Part shown: in pieces, positions 37,996-51,905 of the stretch
Numbering within the stretch: the first letter of the stretch is position 1
Layout of the letters: each line of letters opens with the position of its first letter
Source: Hyperoodon ampullatus
Taxonomy: Eukaryota; Chordata; Mammalia; Artiodactyla; Ziphiidae
Direction of reading: 5' to 3'
DNA length: 64,000 nt
NCBI GenBank assembly: GCA_949752795.1
Contig: CATKHW010000422.1
Coordinates: 1,178,001-1,242,000 of the forward strand
Notes under the pieces: generated by a model
The model's input: the letters and a program-made list of their open reading frames with translations, nothing else
What the model was told of the DNA's origin: nothing
Databases searched by the model: none
Position numbers and translations under genes: made by a program

Positions 37996-39734
37996 ATAAG
38001 ATATCACTTATGAAGATCCTGTAAACATGGCTACACTTGAACTGAGTTAGGAAAGAGAACAGTGTCTCAAATTTAGAAAACACTCTTATACCTGCTTAAG
38101 GGGGAAGGAGAGGTGGGGTGATGCATAAAACCAGAGTTTGATATAAGCACAGGTACCGTTCCAAAAACCAACTATGGAATAGACAAGACCTACACCGTCC
38201 TCAGTGAAAGGGACTCAAAACCCCATATTTTCCGCAGAGGAAAATATCTGACTAGTAAGAATCTTCAAACCTATGTATTGATATGTCTCCGTAAGGGAAT
38301 CAAGTGTGTCTAGACTGGCATAAACATGGCAGCGAGAATCAGCTCAAACCCACTATAAAAAGGAATTTCAAAAACAAAACAAAAAAACTGGGAAATTCTT
38401 TACAATTCCTTCAGGGTCTCTGATGAAAGCTGGAATGACCCTATCTACAACGACAGCTGGATGTGGCATAAGGAGGGACACTTGGGACTGAGACGATTGG
38501 TGAGATTGGGTGAGCAAATGCAGACCCTTTAAAGCAATAATGCATGGCACCCATTCCATGGGTCCGAACTCTCCAGGTTGAAGGGAATATTACTACAGCT
38601 ATAACATGTGCGGGAAACCTAGGGAACGGACAAACTGTGAATACGAAAGGTTTCTAAAACTCAACGAATAGTCCCTCTCCTGGTGCTCCGGTTTGACTTT
38701 CCATCTGCTTTACTATCAACCTCCCAACTTGGAGAGACAGCCCCTTTAACCTCTTGGTTCGCACAGGTTGCCAATTTGGCAGAGGATGAAAGGGAAGAGG
38801 GAGAACCAATGAGAGAGTAGCTGTTAGGCATTTGGACGGGCACATATCACTGTAATTTCCCGGCAGGAAGAAGAATTAACCAAATTCTCAGCCACCCACC
38901 GGGAACCAGTATAGGTCCTGAACCAAAATTTTAGACTTGCGGTCAGCTCACCAAAAACGAGTTGAAAAATGGATCTCAGGGGCACAACAATTCACAAACT
39001 GGCCGAGTAATAAAGGACAACTATCGTCCAAAAATCTGTTGAGGGAAGGCAACGAGGCGGACTTGAAAGCGAGGCAGAATAGCAGGAAACAGATTTCAAG
39101 AGGTACGTTGGAATCGCCTTTAAAGCACAGGAAGAGGGGCACAACTTCGACAATGATGCACTTGGCCAAAAAGGGCGTATGCGTTTTCTCCTGAATATAT
39201 TCAGGAGAAAACGCATACGCCCTTTTTGGCCAAGCAAGCAAGCGGGCAATGCAAATCTGCACTACAAAGAAGTATCACTTCCCACCGGTCAAAAGGGACA
39301 TCCACAAAATGTGCAAGAACAAGAAAGGCAAGACAGGCCCTGGAGAACAGGGAGCCTTGTTATGCTGATGGGCGGGATGTAAATTGCCAACTGCCTCTCT
39401 GGAGGAGTGCATTCTGTTCCCTAAAACAAGTAAAGAACAGAGCTACAGAGCCAAGGGCACTACCAGTCTAGGGAATATACCTTGGGAAAACTGAAAATCA
39501 ATAAGACAGAGCCACCCCAAAATTTAGGGCTGCACTGCATACAAGGACCTCAACTTGGATACACCTTAAGTATCCCAGAAAATACAAACATGGTTCAAAA
39601 AATTGTGGTACTTACGTACGATGGAATATCCCTCAGCCATGAAATCAATGTCATAAGACCAGTAGCAGCAAAATGGGTGGATTCAGGTACGATGATTCTA
39701 AGTGAAATAAGTCACACAGAAAAAGATACTTATC
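37996..39734 (+). repeat. Satellite monomer 21 (R type)
   Basis: The palindrome at 39161-39234 is perfect. 'Ccatattttccgc' near 38228 and 'attttagacttgcgg' near 38935 are shared with monomer 27. Confidence 0.95.
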
Positions 39735-41473
39735 ATAAGATATCACCTATGAAGATCCTGTAAACATGGCTACACTTGAACTGAGTTAGGAAAGAGAACA
39801 GTGTCTCACATTTAGAAAACACTCTTATACCTGCTTAAGGGGGAAGGAGAGGTGGGGTGATGCATAAAACCAGAGTTTGATATAAGCACAGGTACCGTTC
39901 CAAAAACCAACTGTGGAATAGACAAGACCTACACCGTCCTCAGTGAAAGGGACTCAAAACCCCATATTTCCCGCAGAGGAAAATATCTGACTAGTAAGAA
40001 TCTTAAAACCTATGTATTGATATGTCTCCGTAAGGGAATCAAGTGTGTCTAGACAGGCATAAACATGGCAGCGAGAATCAGCTCAAACCCACTATAAAAA
40101 GGAATTTCAAAAACAAAACAAAAAAACTGGGAAATTCTTTACAATTCCTTCAGGGTCTCTGATGAAAGCTGGAATGACCCTATCTACAACGACAGCTGGA
40201 TGTGGCATAAGGAGGGACACTTGGGACTGAGACGATTGGTGAGATTGGATGAGCAAATACAGACCCTTTAAAGCAATAATGCATGGCACCCATTCCATGG
40301 GTCCGAACTCTCCAGGTTGAAGGGAATATTACTACAGCTATAACATGTGCGGGAAACTTAGAGAACGGACACAGTGTGAATACGAAAGGTTTCTAAAGCT
40401 CAACGAATAGTCCCTCTCCTGGTGCTCCGATTTGACTTTCCGTCTGCTTTCCTATCAACCTCCCAACTTGGAGAGACAGCCCCTTTAACCTCTTGGTTCG
40501 CACAGGTTGCCAATTTGGCAGAGGATGAAAGGGAAGAGGGAGAACCAATGAGAGAGTAGCTGTTAGGCATTTGGACGGGCACATATCACTGTAATTTCCC
40601 GGCAGGAAGAAGAATTAACCAAATTCTCAGCCACCCACCGGGAAACAGTATAGGTCCTGAACCAAAATTTTGGACTTGCGGTCAGCTCACCAAAAACGAG
40701 TTGAAAAATGGAGCTCAGGGACACAGCAATTCACAAACTGGCCGAGTAATAAAGGACAACTATCGTCCAAAAATCTGTTGAGGGAAGGCAACGAGGCGGA
40801 CTTGAAAGCGAGGCAGAATAGCAGGAAACAGATTTCAAGAGGTACGTTGGAATCGCCTTTAAAGCACAGGAAGAGGGGCACAACTTCGACAATGATGCAC
40901 TTGGCCAAAAAGGGCGTATGCGTTTTCTCCTGAATATATTCAGGAGAAAACGCATACGCCCTTTTTGGCCAAGCAAGCAAGCGGGCAATGCAAATCTGCA
41001 CTACAAAGAAGTATCACTTCCCACCGGTCAAAAGGGACATCCACAAAATGTGTAAGAACAAGAAAGTCAAGACAGGCCCTGGAGAACAGGGAGCCTTGTT
41101 ATGCTGATGGGCGGGATGTAAATTGCCAACAGCCTCTCTGGAGGAGTGCATTCTGTTCCCTAAAACAAGTAAAGAACAGAGCTACAGAGCCAAGGGCACT
41201 TCCAGTCTAGGGAATATACCTTGGGAAAACTGAAAATCAATAAGACAGAGCCACCCCAAAATTTAGGGCTGCACTGCATAGAAGGACCTCAACTTGGATA
41301 CACCTTAAGTACCCCAGAAAATATAAACATGGTTCAAAAAATTGTGGTACTTACGTACGATGGAATATCCCTCAGCCATGAAATCAATGTCATAAGACCA
41401 GTAGCAGCAAAATGGGTGGATTCAGGTACGATGATTCTAAGTGAAATAAGTCACACAGAAAAAGAAACTTATC
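39735..41473 (+). repeat. Satellite monomer 22 (R type)
   Basis: The palindrome at 40900-40973 is perfect. 'Caactgtggaat', 'gattggatgagcaaatac' and 'gaaagtcaagac' are shared with monomer 28. 40358 is T, against C at 50790. Confidence 0.95.
40900..40973. repeat. 74-bp perfect palindrome, representative copy
   Basis: Two 37-bp arms meet without a spacer at gaata|tattc (40936/40937). Every base pairs, from cttggccaaaaagggcg at the outer left to its exact complement ending ttggccaag at the right. One copy lies in each monomer, at the 5' edge of the L1-derived part. Twenty of 35 copies are perfect (monomers 6, 7, 9, 16-18, 20-24, 26-32, 34, 35). Either strand, or an RNA from either strand, could fold into a 30-plus-bp hairpin with a tiny loop. 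The sequence does not resemble a transposon end that I know, and no role is established here. Confidence 0.95.
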
Positions 41474-41866
41474 ATAAGATATCACTTATGAAGATCCTGT
41501 AAACATGGCTACACTTGAACTGAGTTAGGAAAGAGAACAGTGTCTCACATTTAGAAAACACTCTTATACCTGCTTAAGGGGGAAGGAGAGGTGGGGTGAT
41601 GCATAAAACCAGAGTTTGATATAAGCACAGGTACCGTTCCAAAAACCAACTATGGAATAGACAAGACCTACACCGTCCTCAGTGAAAGGGACTCAAAACC
41701 CCATATTTCCCGCAGAGGAAAATATCTGACTAGTAAGAATCTTCAAACCTATGTATTGATATGTCTCCGTAAGGGAATCAAGTGTGTCTAGACTGGCATA
41801 AACATGGCAGCGAGAACCAGCTCAAACCCACTATAAAAAGGAATTTCAAAAACAAAACAAAAAAAC
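40985..41866 (+). mobile_element. 5'-truncated L1 3' end, representative R-type copy
   Basis: Same segment as in K-type monomers but with the R-type markers: gtgtaagaacaag, gcattctgttccc, ctgcatagaagg (ctgcatacaagg in most R copies), ttggatacaccttaag, cagaaaatataaacatgg and cttatacctgctt. These fixed differences identify the subfamily and do not alter the reading of the segment as an L1 relic. Confidence 0.75.
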
Positions 41867-43212
41867 TGGGAAATTCTTTACAATTCCTTCAGGGTCTCTG
41901 ATGAAAGCTGGAATGACCCTATCTACCACGACAGCTGGATGTGGCATAAGGAGGGACACTTGGGACTGAGACGATTGGTGAGATTGGGTGAGCAAATACA
42001 GACCCTTTAAAGCAATAATGCATGGCACCCATTCCATGGGTCCGAACTCTCCAGGTTGAAGGGAATATTACTACAGCTATAACATGTGCGGGAAACCTAG
42101 GGAACGGACACACTGTGAATACGAAAGGTTTCTAAAACTCAACGAATAGTCCCTCTCCTGGTGCTCCGGTTTGACTTTCCGTCTGCTTTCCTATCAACCT
42201 CCCAACTTGGAGAGACAGCCCCTTTAACCTCTTGGTTCGCACAGGTTGCCAATTTGGCAGAGGATGAAAGGGAAGAGGGAGAACCAATGAGAGAGTAGCT
42301 GTTAGGCATTTGGACGGGCACATATCACTGTAATTTCCCGGCAGGAAGAAGAATTAACCAAATTCTCAGCCACCCACCGGGAACCAGTATAGGTCCTGAA
42401 CCAAAATTTTGGACTTGCGGTCAGCTCACCAAAAACGAGTTGAAAAATGGAGCTCAGGGACACAGCAATTCACAAACTGGCCGAGTAATAAAGGACAACT
42501 ATCGTCCAAAAATCTGTTGAGGGAAGGCAACGAGGCGGACTTGAAAGCGAGGCAGAATAGCAGGAAACAGATTTCAAGAGGTACGTTGGAATCACCTTTA
42601 AAGCACAGGAAGAGGGGCACAACTTCGACAATGATGCACTTGGCCAAAAAGGGCGTATGCGTTTTCTCCTGAATATATTCAGGAGAAAACGCATACGCCC
42701 TTTTTGGCCAAGCAAGCAAGCGGGCAATGCAAATCTGCACTACAAAGAAGTATCACTTCCCACCGGTCAAAAGGGACATCCACAAAATGTGTAAGAACAA
42801 GAAAGGCAAGACAGGCCCTGGAGAACAGGGAGCCTTTTTATGCTGATGGGCGGGATGTAAATTGCCAACTGCCTCTCTGGAGGAGTGCATTCTGTTCCCT
42901 AAAACAAGTAAAGAACAGAGCTACAGAGCCAAGGGCACTTCCAGTCTAGGGAATATACCTTGGGAAAACTGAAAATCAATAAGACAGAGCCACCCCAAAA
43001 TTTAGGGCTGCACTGCATACAAGGACCTCAACTTGGATACACCTTAAGTATCCCAGAAAATATAAACATGGTTCAAAAAATTGTGGTACTTACGTACGAT
43101 GGAATATCCCTCAGCCATGAAATCAATGTCATAAGACCAGTAGCAGCAAAATGGGTGGATTCAGGTACGATGATTCTAAGTGAAATAAGTCACACAGAAA
43201 AAGAAACTTATC
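41474..43212 (+). repeat. Satellite monomer 23 (R type)
   Basis: The palindrome at 42639-42712 is perfect. This is where the two hexamer copies differ most from each other (41593 to about 42915; partner monomer 29). Confidence 0.95.
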
Positions 43213-44951
43213 ATAAGATATCACTTATGAACATCCTGTAAACATGGCTACACTTGAACTGAGTTAGGAAAGAGAACAGTGTCTCACATTTAGAAAACAC
43301 TCTTATACCTGCTTAAGGGGGAAGGAGAGGTAGGGTGATGCATAAAACCAGAGTTTGATATAAGCACAGGTACCGTTCCAAAAACCAACTATGGAATAGA
43401 CAAGACCTACACCGTCCTCAGTGAAAGGGACTCAAAACCCCATATTTCCCGCAGAGGAAAATATCTGACTAGTAAGAATCTTCAAACCTATGTATTGATA
43501 TGTCTCCGTAAGGGAATCAAGTGTGTCTAGACTGGCATAAACATGGCAGCGAGAACCAGCTCAAACCCACTATAAAAAGGAATTTCAAAAACAAAACAAA
43601 AAAACTGGGAAATTCTTTACAATTCCTTCAGGGTCTCTGATGAAAGCTGGAATGACCCTATCTACAACGACAGCTGGATGTGGCATAAGGAGGGACACTT
43701 GGGACTGAGACGATTGGTGAGATTGGGTGAGCAAATGCAGACCCTTTAAAGCAATAATGCATGGCACCCATTCCATGGGTCCGAACTCTCCAGGTTGAAG
43801 GGAATATTACTACAGCTATAACATGTGCGGGAAACCTAGAGAACGGACACACTGTGAATACGAAAGGTTTCTAAAACTCAACGAATAGTCCCTCTCCTGG
43901 TGCTCCAGTTTGACTTTCCGGCTGCTTTACTATCAACCTCCCAACTTGGAGAGACAGCCCCTTTAACCTCTTGGTTCGCACAGGTTGCCAATTTGGCAGA
44001 GGATGAAAGGGAAGAGGGAGAACCAATGAGAGAGTAGCTGTTAGGCATTTGGACGGGCACATATCACTGTAATTTCCCGGCAGGAAGAAGAATTAACTAA
44101 ATTCTCAGCCACCCACCGGGAACCAGTATAGGTCCTCAACCAAAATTTTGGACTTGCGGTCAGCTCACCAAAAACGAGTTGAAAAATGGAGCTCAGGGGC
44201 ACAGCAATTCACAAACTGGCCGAGTAACAAAAGACAACTATCGTCCAAAAATCTGTTGAGGGAAGGCAACGAGGCGGACTTGAATGCGAGGCAGAATAGC
44301 AAGAAACAGATTTCAAGAGGTACGTTGGAATCGCCTTTAAAGCACAGGAAGAGGGGCACAACTTCGACAATGATGCACTTGGCCAAAAAGGGCGTATGCG
44401 TTTTCTCCTGAATATATTCAGGAGAAAACGCATACGCCCTTTTTGGCCAAGCAAGCAAGCGGGCAATGCAAATCTGCACTACAAAGAAGTATCACTTCCC
44501 ACCGGTCAAAAGGGACATCCACAAAATGTGTAAGAACAAGAAAGGCAACACAGGCCCTGGAGAACAGGGAGCCTTGTTATGCTGATGGGCGGGATGTAAA
44601 TTGCCAACTGCCTCTCTGGAGGAGTGCATTCTGTTCCCTAAAACAAGTAAAGAACAGAGCTACAGAGCCAAGGGCACTACCAGTCTAGGGAATATACCTT
44701 GGGAAAACTGAAAATCAATAAGACAGAGCCACCCCAAAATTTAGGGCTGCACTGCATACAAGGACCTCAACTTGGATACACCTTAAGTATCCCAGAAAAT
44801 ATAAACATGGTTCAAAAAATTGTGGTACTTACGTACGATGGAATATCCCTCAGCCATGAAATCAATGTCATAAGACCAGTAGCAGCAAAATGGGTGGATT
44901 CAGGTACGATGATTCTAAGTGAAATAAGTCACACAGAAAAAGAAACTTATC
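43213..44951 (+). repeat. Satellite monomer 24 (R type)
   Basis: The palindrome at 44378-44451 is perfect. 'Ttaactaaattctc', 'cctcaaccaaaatt' and 'gagtaacaaaagac' are shared with monomer 30. Confidence 0.95.
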
Positions 44952-46688
44952 ATAAGATATCACTTATGAAGATCCTGTAAACATGGCTACACTTGAACTG
45001 AGTTAGGAAAGAGAACAGTGTCTCACATTTAGAAAACACTCTTATACCTGCTTAAGGGGGAAGGAGAGGTGGGGTGATGCATAAAACCAGAGTTTGATAT
45101 AAGCACAGGTACCGTTCCAAAAACCAACTATGGAATAGACAAGACCTACACCGTCCTCAGTGAAAGGGACTCAAAACCCCATATTTCCCGCAGAGGAAAA
45201 TATCTGACTAGTAAGAATCTTAAAACCTATGTATTGATATGTCTCCGTAAGGGAATCAAGTGTGTCTAAACTGGCATAAACATGGCAGCGAGAATCAGCT
45301 CAAACCCACTATAAAAAGGAATTTCAAAATCAAAACAAAAAAACTGGGAAATTCTTTACAATTCCTTCAGGGTCTCTGATGAAACCTGTAATGACCCTAT
45401 CTACAACGACAGCTGGATGTGGCATAAGGAGGGACACTTGGGACTGAGACGATTGGTGAGATTGGGTGAGCAAATGCAGACCCTTTAAAGCAATAATGCA
45501 TGGCACCCATTCCATGGGTACGAACTCTCCAGGTTGAAGGGAATATTACTACAGCTATAACATGTGCGGGAAACCTAGAGAACGGACACACTGTGAATAC
45601 GAAAGGTTTCTAAAACTCAACGAATAGTCCCTCTCCTGGTGCTCCGGTTTGACTTTCCGTCTGCTTTACTATCAACCTCCCAACTTGGAGAGACAGCCCC
45701 TTTAACCTCTTGGTTCGCACAGGTTGCCAATTTGGCAGAGGATGAAAGGGAAGAGGGAGAACCAAAGAGAGTAGCTGTTAGGCATTTGGACGGGCACATA
45801 TCACTGTAATTTCCCGGCAGGAAGAAGAATTAACCAAATTCTCAGCCACCCACCGGGAACCAGTATAGGTCCTGAACCAAAATTTTGGACTTGCGGTCAG
45901 CTCACCAAAAACGAGTTGAAAAATGGAGCTCAGGGGCACAACAATTCACAAACTGGCCGAGTAATAAAGGACAACTATCGTCCAAAAATCTGTTGAGGGA
46001 AGGCAACGAGGCGGACTTGAAAGCGAGGCAGAATAGCAGGAAACAGATTTCAAGAGGTACGTTGGAATCGCCTTTAAAGCACAGGAAGAGGGGCACAACT
46101 TCGACAATGATGCACTTGGCCAAAAAGTGCGTATGCGTTTTCTCCTGAATATATTCAGGAGAAAACGCATACGCCCTTTTTGGCCAAGCAAGCAAGCGGG
46201 CAATGCAAATCTGCACTACAAAGAAGTATCACTTCCCACCGGTCAAAAGGGACATCCACAAAATGTGCAAGAACAAGAAAGGCAAGACAGGCCCTGGAGA
46301 ACAGGGAGCATTGTTATGCTGATGGGCGGGATGTAAATTGCCAACTGCCTCTCTGGAGGAGTGCATTCTGTTCCCTAAAACAAGTAAAGAACAGAGCTAC
46401 AGAGCCAAGGGCACTACCAGTCTAGGGAATATACCTTGGGAAAACTGAAAATCAATAAGACAGAGCCACCCCAAAATTTAGGGCTGCACTGCATACAAGG
46501 ACCTCAACTTGGATACACCTTAAGTATCCCAGAAAATATAAACATGGTTCAAAAAATTGTGGTACTTACGTACGATGGAATATCCCTCAGCCATGAAATC
46601 AATGTCATAAGACCAGTAGCAGCAAAATGGGTGGATTCAGGTACGATGATTCTAAGTGAAATAAGTCACACAGAAAAAGATACTTATC
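44952..46688 (+). repeat. Satellite monomer 25 (R type; first unit of hexamer copy 2)
   Basis: The length is 1737 bp, with the same 2-bp deletion (45763) as monomer 19. The palindrome at 46115-46188 has the same single mismatch. The hexamer copy boundary lies inside it at about 45330-45380. Confidence 0.95.
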
Positions 46689-48427
46689 ATAAGATATCAC
46701 TTATGAAGATCCTGTAAACATGGCTACACTTGAACTGAGTTAGGAAAGAGAACAGTGTCTCACATTTAGAAAACACTCTTATACCTGCTTAAGGGGGAAG
46801 GAGAGGTGGGGTGATGCATAAAACCAGAGTTTGATATAAGCACAGGTACCGTTCCAAAAACCAACTATGGAATAGACAAGACCTACACCTTCCTCAGTGA
46901 AAGGGACTCAAAACCCCATATTTCCCGCAGAGGAAAATATCTGACTAGTAAGAATCTTAAAACCTATGTATTGATATGTCTCCATAAGGGAATCAAGTGT
47001 GTCTAGACTGGCAGAAACATGGCAGCGAGAATCAGCTCAAACCCACTATAAAAAGGAATTTCAAAAACAAAACAAAAAAACTGGGAAATTCTTTACAATT
47101 CCTTCAGGGTCTCTGATGAAAGCTGGAATGACCCTATCTACAACGACAGCTGGATGTGGCATAAGGAGGGACACTTGGGACTGAGACGATTGGTGAGATT
47201 GGGTGAGCAAATGCAGACCCTTTAAAGCAATAATGCATGGCACCCATTCCATTGGTCCGAACTCTCCAGGTTGAAGGGAATATTACTACAGCTATAACAT
47301 GTGCGGGAAACCTAGGGAACGGACAAACTGTGAATACGAAAGGTTTCTAAAACTCAACGAATAGTCCCTCTCCTGGTGCTCCGGTTTGACTTTCCGTCTG
47401 CTTTACTATCAACCTCCCAACTTGGAGAGACAGCCCCTTTAACCTCTTGGTTCGCACAGGTTGCCAATTTGGCAGAGGATGAAAGGGAAGAGGGAGAACC
47501 AATGAGAGAGTAGCTGTTAGGCATTTGGACGGGCACATATCACTGTAATTTCCCGGCAGGAAGAAGAATTAACCAAATTCTCAGCCACCCACCGGGAACC
47601 AGTATAGGTCCTGAACCAAAATTTTGGACTTGCGGTCAGCTCACCAAAAACGAGTTGAAAAATGGAGCTCAGGGGCACAGCAATTCACAAACTGGCCGAG
47701 TAATAAAGGACAACATTCGTCCAAAAATCTGTTGAGGGAAGGCAACGAGGCGGACTTGAAAGCGAGGCAGAATAGCAGGAAACAGATTTCAAGAGGTACG
47801 TTGGAATCGCCTTTAAAGCACAGGAAGAGGGGCACAACTTCGACAATGATGCACTTGGCCAAAAAGGGCGTATGCGTTTTCTCCTGAATATATTCAGGAG
47901 AAAACGCATACGCCCTTTTTGGCCAAGCAAGCAAGCGGGCAATGCAAATCTGCACTACAAAGAAGTATCACTTCCCACCGGTCAAAAGGGACATCCACAA
48001 AATGTGTAAGAACAAGAAAGGCAAGACAGGCCCTGGAGAACAGGGAGCCTTGTTATGCTGATGGGCGGGATGTAAATTGCCAACTGCCTCTCTGGAGGAG
48101 TGCATTCTGTTCCCTAAAACAAGTAAAGAACAGAGCTACAGAGCCAAGGGCACTACCAGTCTAGGGAATATACCTTGGGAAAACTGAAAATCAATAAGAC
48201 AGAGCCACCCCAAAGTTTAGGGCTGCACTGCATACAAGGACCTCAACTTGGATACACCTTAAGTATCCCAGAAAATATAAACATGGTTCAAAAAATTGTG
48301 GTACTTACATACGATGGAATATCCCTCAGCCATGAAATCAATGTCATAAGACCAGTAGCAGCAAAATGGGTGGATTCAGGTACGATGATTCTAAGTGAAA
48401 TAAGTCACACAGAAAAAGAAACTTATC
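46689..48427 (+). repeat. Satellite monomer 26 (R type)
   Basis: The palindrome at 47854-47927 is perfect. Copy of monomer 20 at 10,432 bp. It also carries the 'caacattcgtcc' marker that reappears in monomer 29. Confidence 0.95.
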
Positions 48428-50166
48428 ATAAGATATCACTTATGAAGATCCTGTAAACATGGCTACACTTGAACTGAGTTAGGAAAGAGAACAGTGTCTC
48501 AAATTTAGAAAACACTCTTATACCTGCTTAAGGGGGAAGGAGAGGTGGGGTGATGCATAAAACCAGAGTTTGATATAAGCACAGGTACCGTTCCAAAAAC
48601 CAACTATGGAATAGACAAGACCTACACCGTCCTCAGTGAAAGGGACTCAAAACCCCATATTTTCCGCAGAGGAAAATATCTGACTAGTAAGAATCTTCAA
48701 ACCTATGTATTGATATGTCTCCGTAAGGGAATCAAGTGTGTCTAGACTGGCATAAACATGGCAGCGAGAATCAGCTCAAACCCACTATAAAAAGGAATTT
48801 CAAAAACAAAACAAAAAAACTGGGAAATTCTTTACAATTCCTTCAGGGTCTCTGATGAAAGCTGGAATGACCCTATCTACAACGACAGCTGGATGTGGCA
48901 TAAGGAGGGACACTTGGGACTGAGACGATTGGTGAGATTGGGTGAGCAAATGCAGACCCTTTAAAGCAATAATGCATGGCACCCATTCCATGGGTCCGAA
49001 CTCTCCAGGTTGAAGGGAATATTACTACAGCTATAACATGTGCGGGAAACCTAGGGAACGGACAAACTGTGAATACGAAAGGTTTCTAAAACTCAACGAA
49101 TAGTCCCTCTCCTGGTGCTCCGGTTTGACTTTCCATCTGCTTTACTATCAACCTCCCAACTTGGAGAGACAGCCCCTTTAACCTCTTGGTTCGCACAGGT
49201 TGCCAATTTGGCAGAGGATGAAAGGGAAGAGGGAGAACCAATGAGAGAGTAGCTGTTAGGCATTTGGACGGGCACATATCACTGTAATTTCCCGGCAGGA
49301 AGAAGAATTAACCAAATTCTCAGCCACCCACCGGGAACCAGTATAGGTCCTGAACCAAAATTTTAGACTTGCGGTCAGCTCACCAAAAACGAGTTGAAAA
49401 ATGGATCTCAGGGGCACAACAATTCACAAACTGGCCGAGTAATAAAGGACAACTATCGTCCAAAAATCTGTTGAGGGAAGGCAACGAGGCGGACTTGAAA
49501 GCGAGGCAGAATAGCAGGAAACAGATTTCAAGAGGTACGTTGGAATCGCCTTTAAAGCACAGGAAGAGGGGCACAACTTCGACAATGATGCACTTGGCCA
49601 AAAAGGGCGTATGCGTTTTCTCCTGAATATATTCAGGAGAAAACGCATACGCCCTTTTTGGCCAAGCAAGCAAGCGGGCAATGCAAATCTGCACTACAAA
49701 GAAGTATCACTTCCCACCGGTCAAAAGGGACATCCACAAAATGTGCAAGAACAAGAAAGGCAAGACAGGCCCTGGAGAACAGGGAGCCTTGTTATGCTGA
49801 TGGGCGGGATGTAAATTGCCAACTGCCTCTCTGGAGGAGTGCATTCTGTTCCCTAAAACAAGTAAAGAACAGAGCTACAGAGCCAAGGGCACTACCAGTC
49901 TAGGGAATATACCTTGGGAAAACTGAAAATCAATAAGACAGAGCCACCCCAAAATTTAGGGCTGCACTGCATACAAGGACCTCAACTTGGATACACCTTA
50001 AGTATCCCAGAAAATACAAACATGGTTCAAAAAATTGTGGTACTTACGTACGATGGAATATCCCTCAGCCATGAAATCAATGTCATAAGACCAGTAGCAG
50101 CAAAATGGGTGGATTCAGGTACGATGATTCTAAGTGAAATAAGTCACACAGAAAAAGATACTTATC
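48428..50166 (+). repeat. Satellite monomer 27 (R type)
   Basis: The palindrome at 49593-49666 is perfect. Copy of monomer 21 at 10,432 bp, with no difference noticed by eye. Confidence 0.95.
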
Positions 50167-51905
50167 ATAAGATATCACCTATGAAGATCCTGTAAACATG
50201 GCTACACTTGAACTGAGTTAGGAAAGAGAACAGTGTCTCACATTTAGAAAACACTCTTATACCTGCTTAAGGGGGAAGGAGAGGTGGGGTGATGCATAAA
50301 ACCAGAGTTTGATATAAGCACAGGTACCGTTCCAAAAACCAACTGTGGAATAGACAAGACCTACACCGTCCTCAGTGAAAGGGACTCAAAACCCCATATT
50401 TCCCGCAGAGGAAAATATCTGACTAGTAAGAATCTTAAAACCTATGTATTGATATGTCTCCGTAAGGGAATCAAGTGTGTCTAGACAGGCATAAACATGG
50501 CAGCGAGAATCAGCTCAAACCCACTATAAAAAGGAATTTCAAAAACAAAACAAAAAAACTGGGAAATTCTTTACAATTCCTTCAGGGTCTCTGATGAAAG
50601 CTGGAATGACCCTATCTACAACGACAGCTGGATGTGGCATAAGGAGGGACACTTGGGACTGAGACGATTGGTGAGATTGGATGAGCAAATACAGACCCTT
50701 TAAAGCAATAATGCATGGCACCCATTCCATGGGTCCGAACTCTCCAGGTTGAAGGGAATATTACTACAGCTATAACATGTGCGGGAAACCTAGAGAACGG
50801 ACACAGTGTGAATACGAAAGGTTTCTAAAGCTCAACGAATAGTCCCTCTCCTGGTGCTCCGATTTGACTTTCCGTCTGCTTTCCTATCAACCTCCCAACT
50901 TGGAGAGACAGCCCCTTTAACCTCTTGGTTCGCACAGGTTGCCAATTTGGCAGAGGATGAAAGGGAAGAGGGAGAACCAATGAGAGAGTAGCTGTTAGGC
51001 ATTTGGACGGGCACATATCACTGTAATTTCCCGGCAGGAAGAAGAATTAACCAAATTCTCAGCCACCCACCGGGAAACAGTATAGGTCCTGAACCAAAAT
51101 TTTGGACTTGCGGTCAGCTCACCAAAAACGAGTTGAAAAATGGAGCTCAGGGACACAGCAATTCACAAACTGGCCGAGTAATAAAGGACAACTATCGTCC
51201 AAAAATCTGTTGAGGGAAGGCAACGAGGCGGACTTGAAAGCGAGGCAGAATAGCAGGAAACAGATTTCAAGAGGTACGTTGGAATCGCCTTTAAAGCACA
51301 GGAAGAGGGGCACAACTTCGACAATGATGCACTTGGCCAAAAAGGGCGTATGCGTTTTCTCCTGAATATATTCAGGAGAAAACGCATACGCCCTTTTTGG
51401 CCAAGCAAGCAAGCGGGCAATGCAAATCTGCACTACAAAGAAGTATCACTTCCCACCGGTCAAAAGGGACATCCACAAAATGTGTAAGAACAAGAAAGTC
51501 AAGACAGGCCCTGGAGAACAGGGAGCCTTGTTATGCTGATGGGCGGGATGTAAATTGCCAACAGCCTCTCTGGAGGAGTGCATTCTGTTCCCTAAAACAA
51601 GTAAAGAACAGAGCTACAGAGCCAAGGGCACTTCCAGTCTAGGGAATATACCTTGGGAAAACTGAAAATCAATAAGACAGAGCCACCCCAAAATTTAGGG
51701 CTGCACTGCATAGAAGGACCTCAACTTGGATACACCTTAAGTACCCCAGAAAATATAAACATGGTTCAAAAAATTGTGGTACTTACGTACGATGGAATAT
51801 CCCTCAGCCATGAAATCAATGTCATAAGACCAGTAGCAGCAAAATGGGTGGATTCAGGTACGATGATTCTAAGTGAAATAAGTCACACAGAAAAAGAAAC
51901 TTATC
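50167..51905 (+). repeat. Satellite monomer 28 (R type)
   Basis: The palindrome at 51332-51405 is perfect. Copy of monomer 22, differing at 50790 (C). Confidence 0.95.

Larger units (their letters stand above)
34930..45361 (+). repeat. Six-monomer higher-order repeat, copy 1 (10,432 bp)
   Basis: The period is exactly 10,432 bp, that is six monomers minus the 2 bp missing from monomer 19. The left limit lies between about 34900 and 34955: upstream markers such as 'tcaaatttag', 'aaagcccc' and 'cccagtataaa' do not recur at the offset, while 'gaaacctgtaatg' does. Nearly every private variant inside recurs in copy 2. The exact end coordinates are approximate. Confidence 0.9.
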
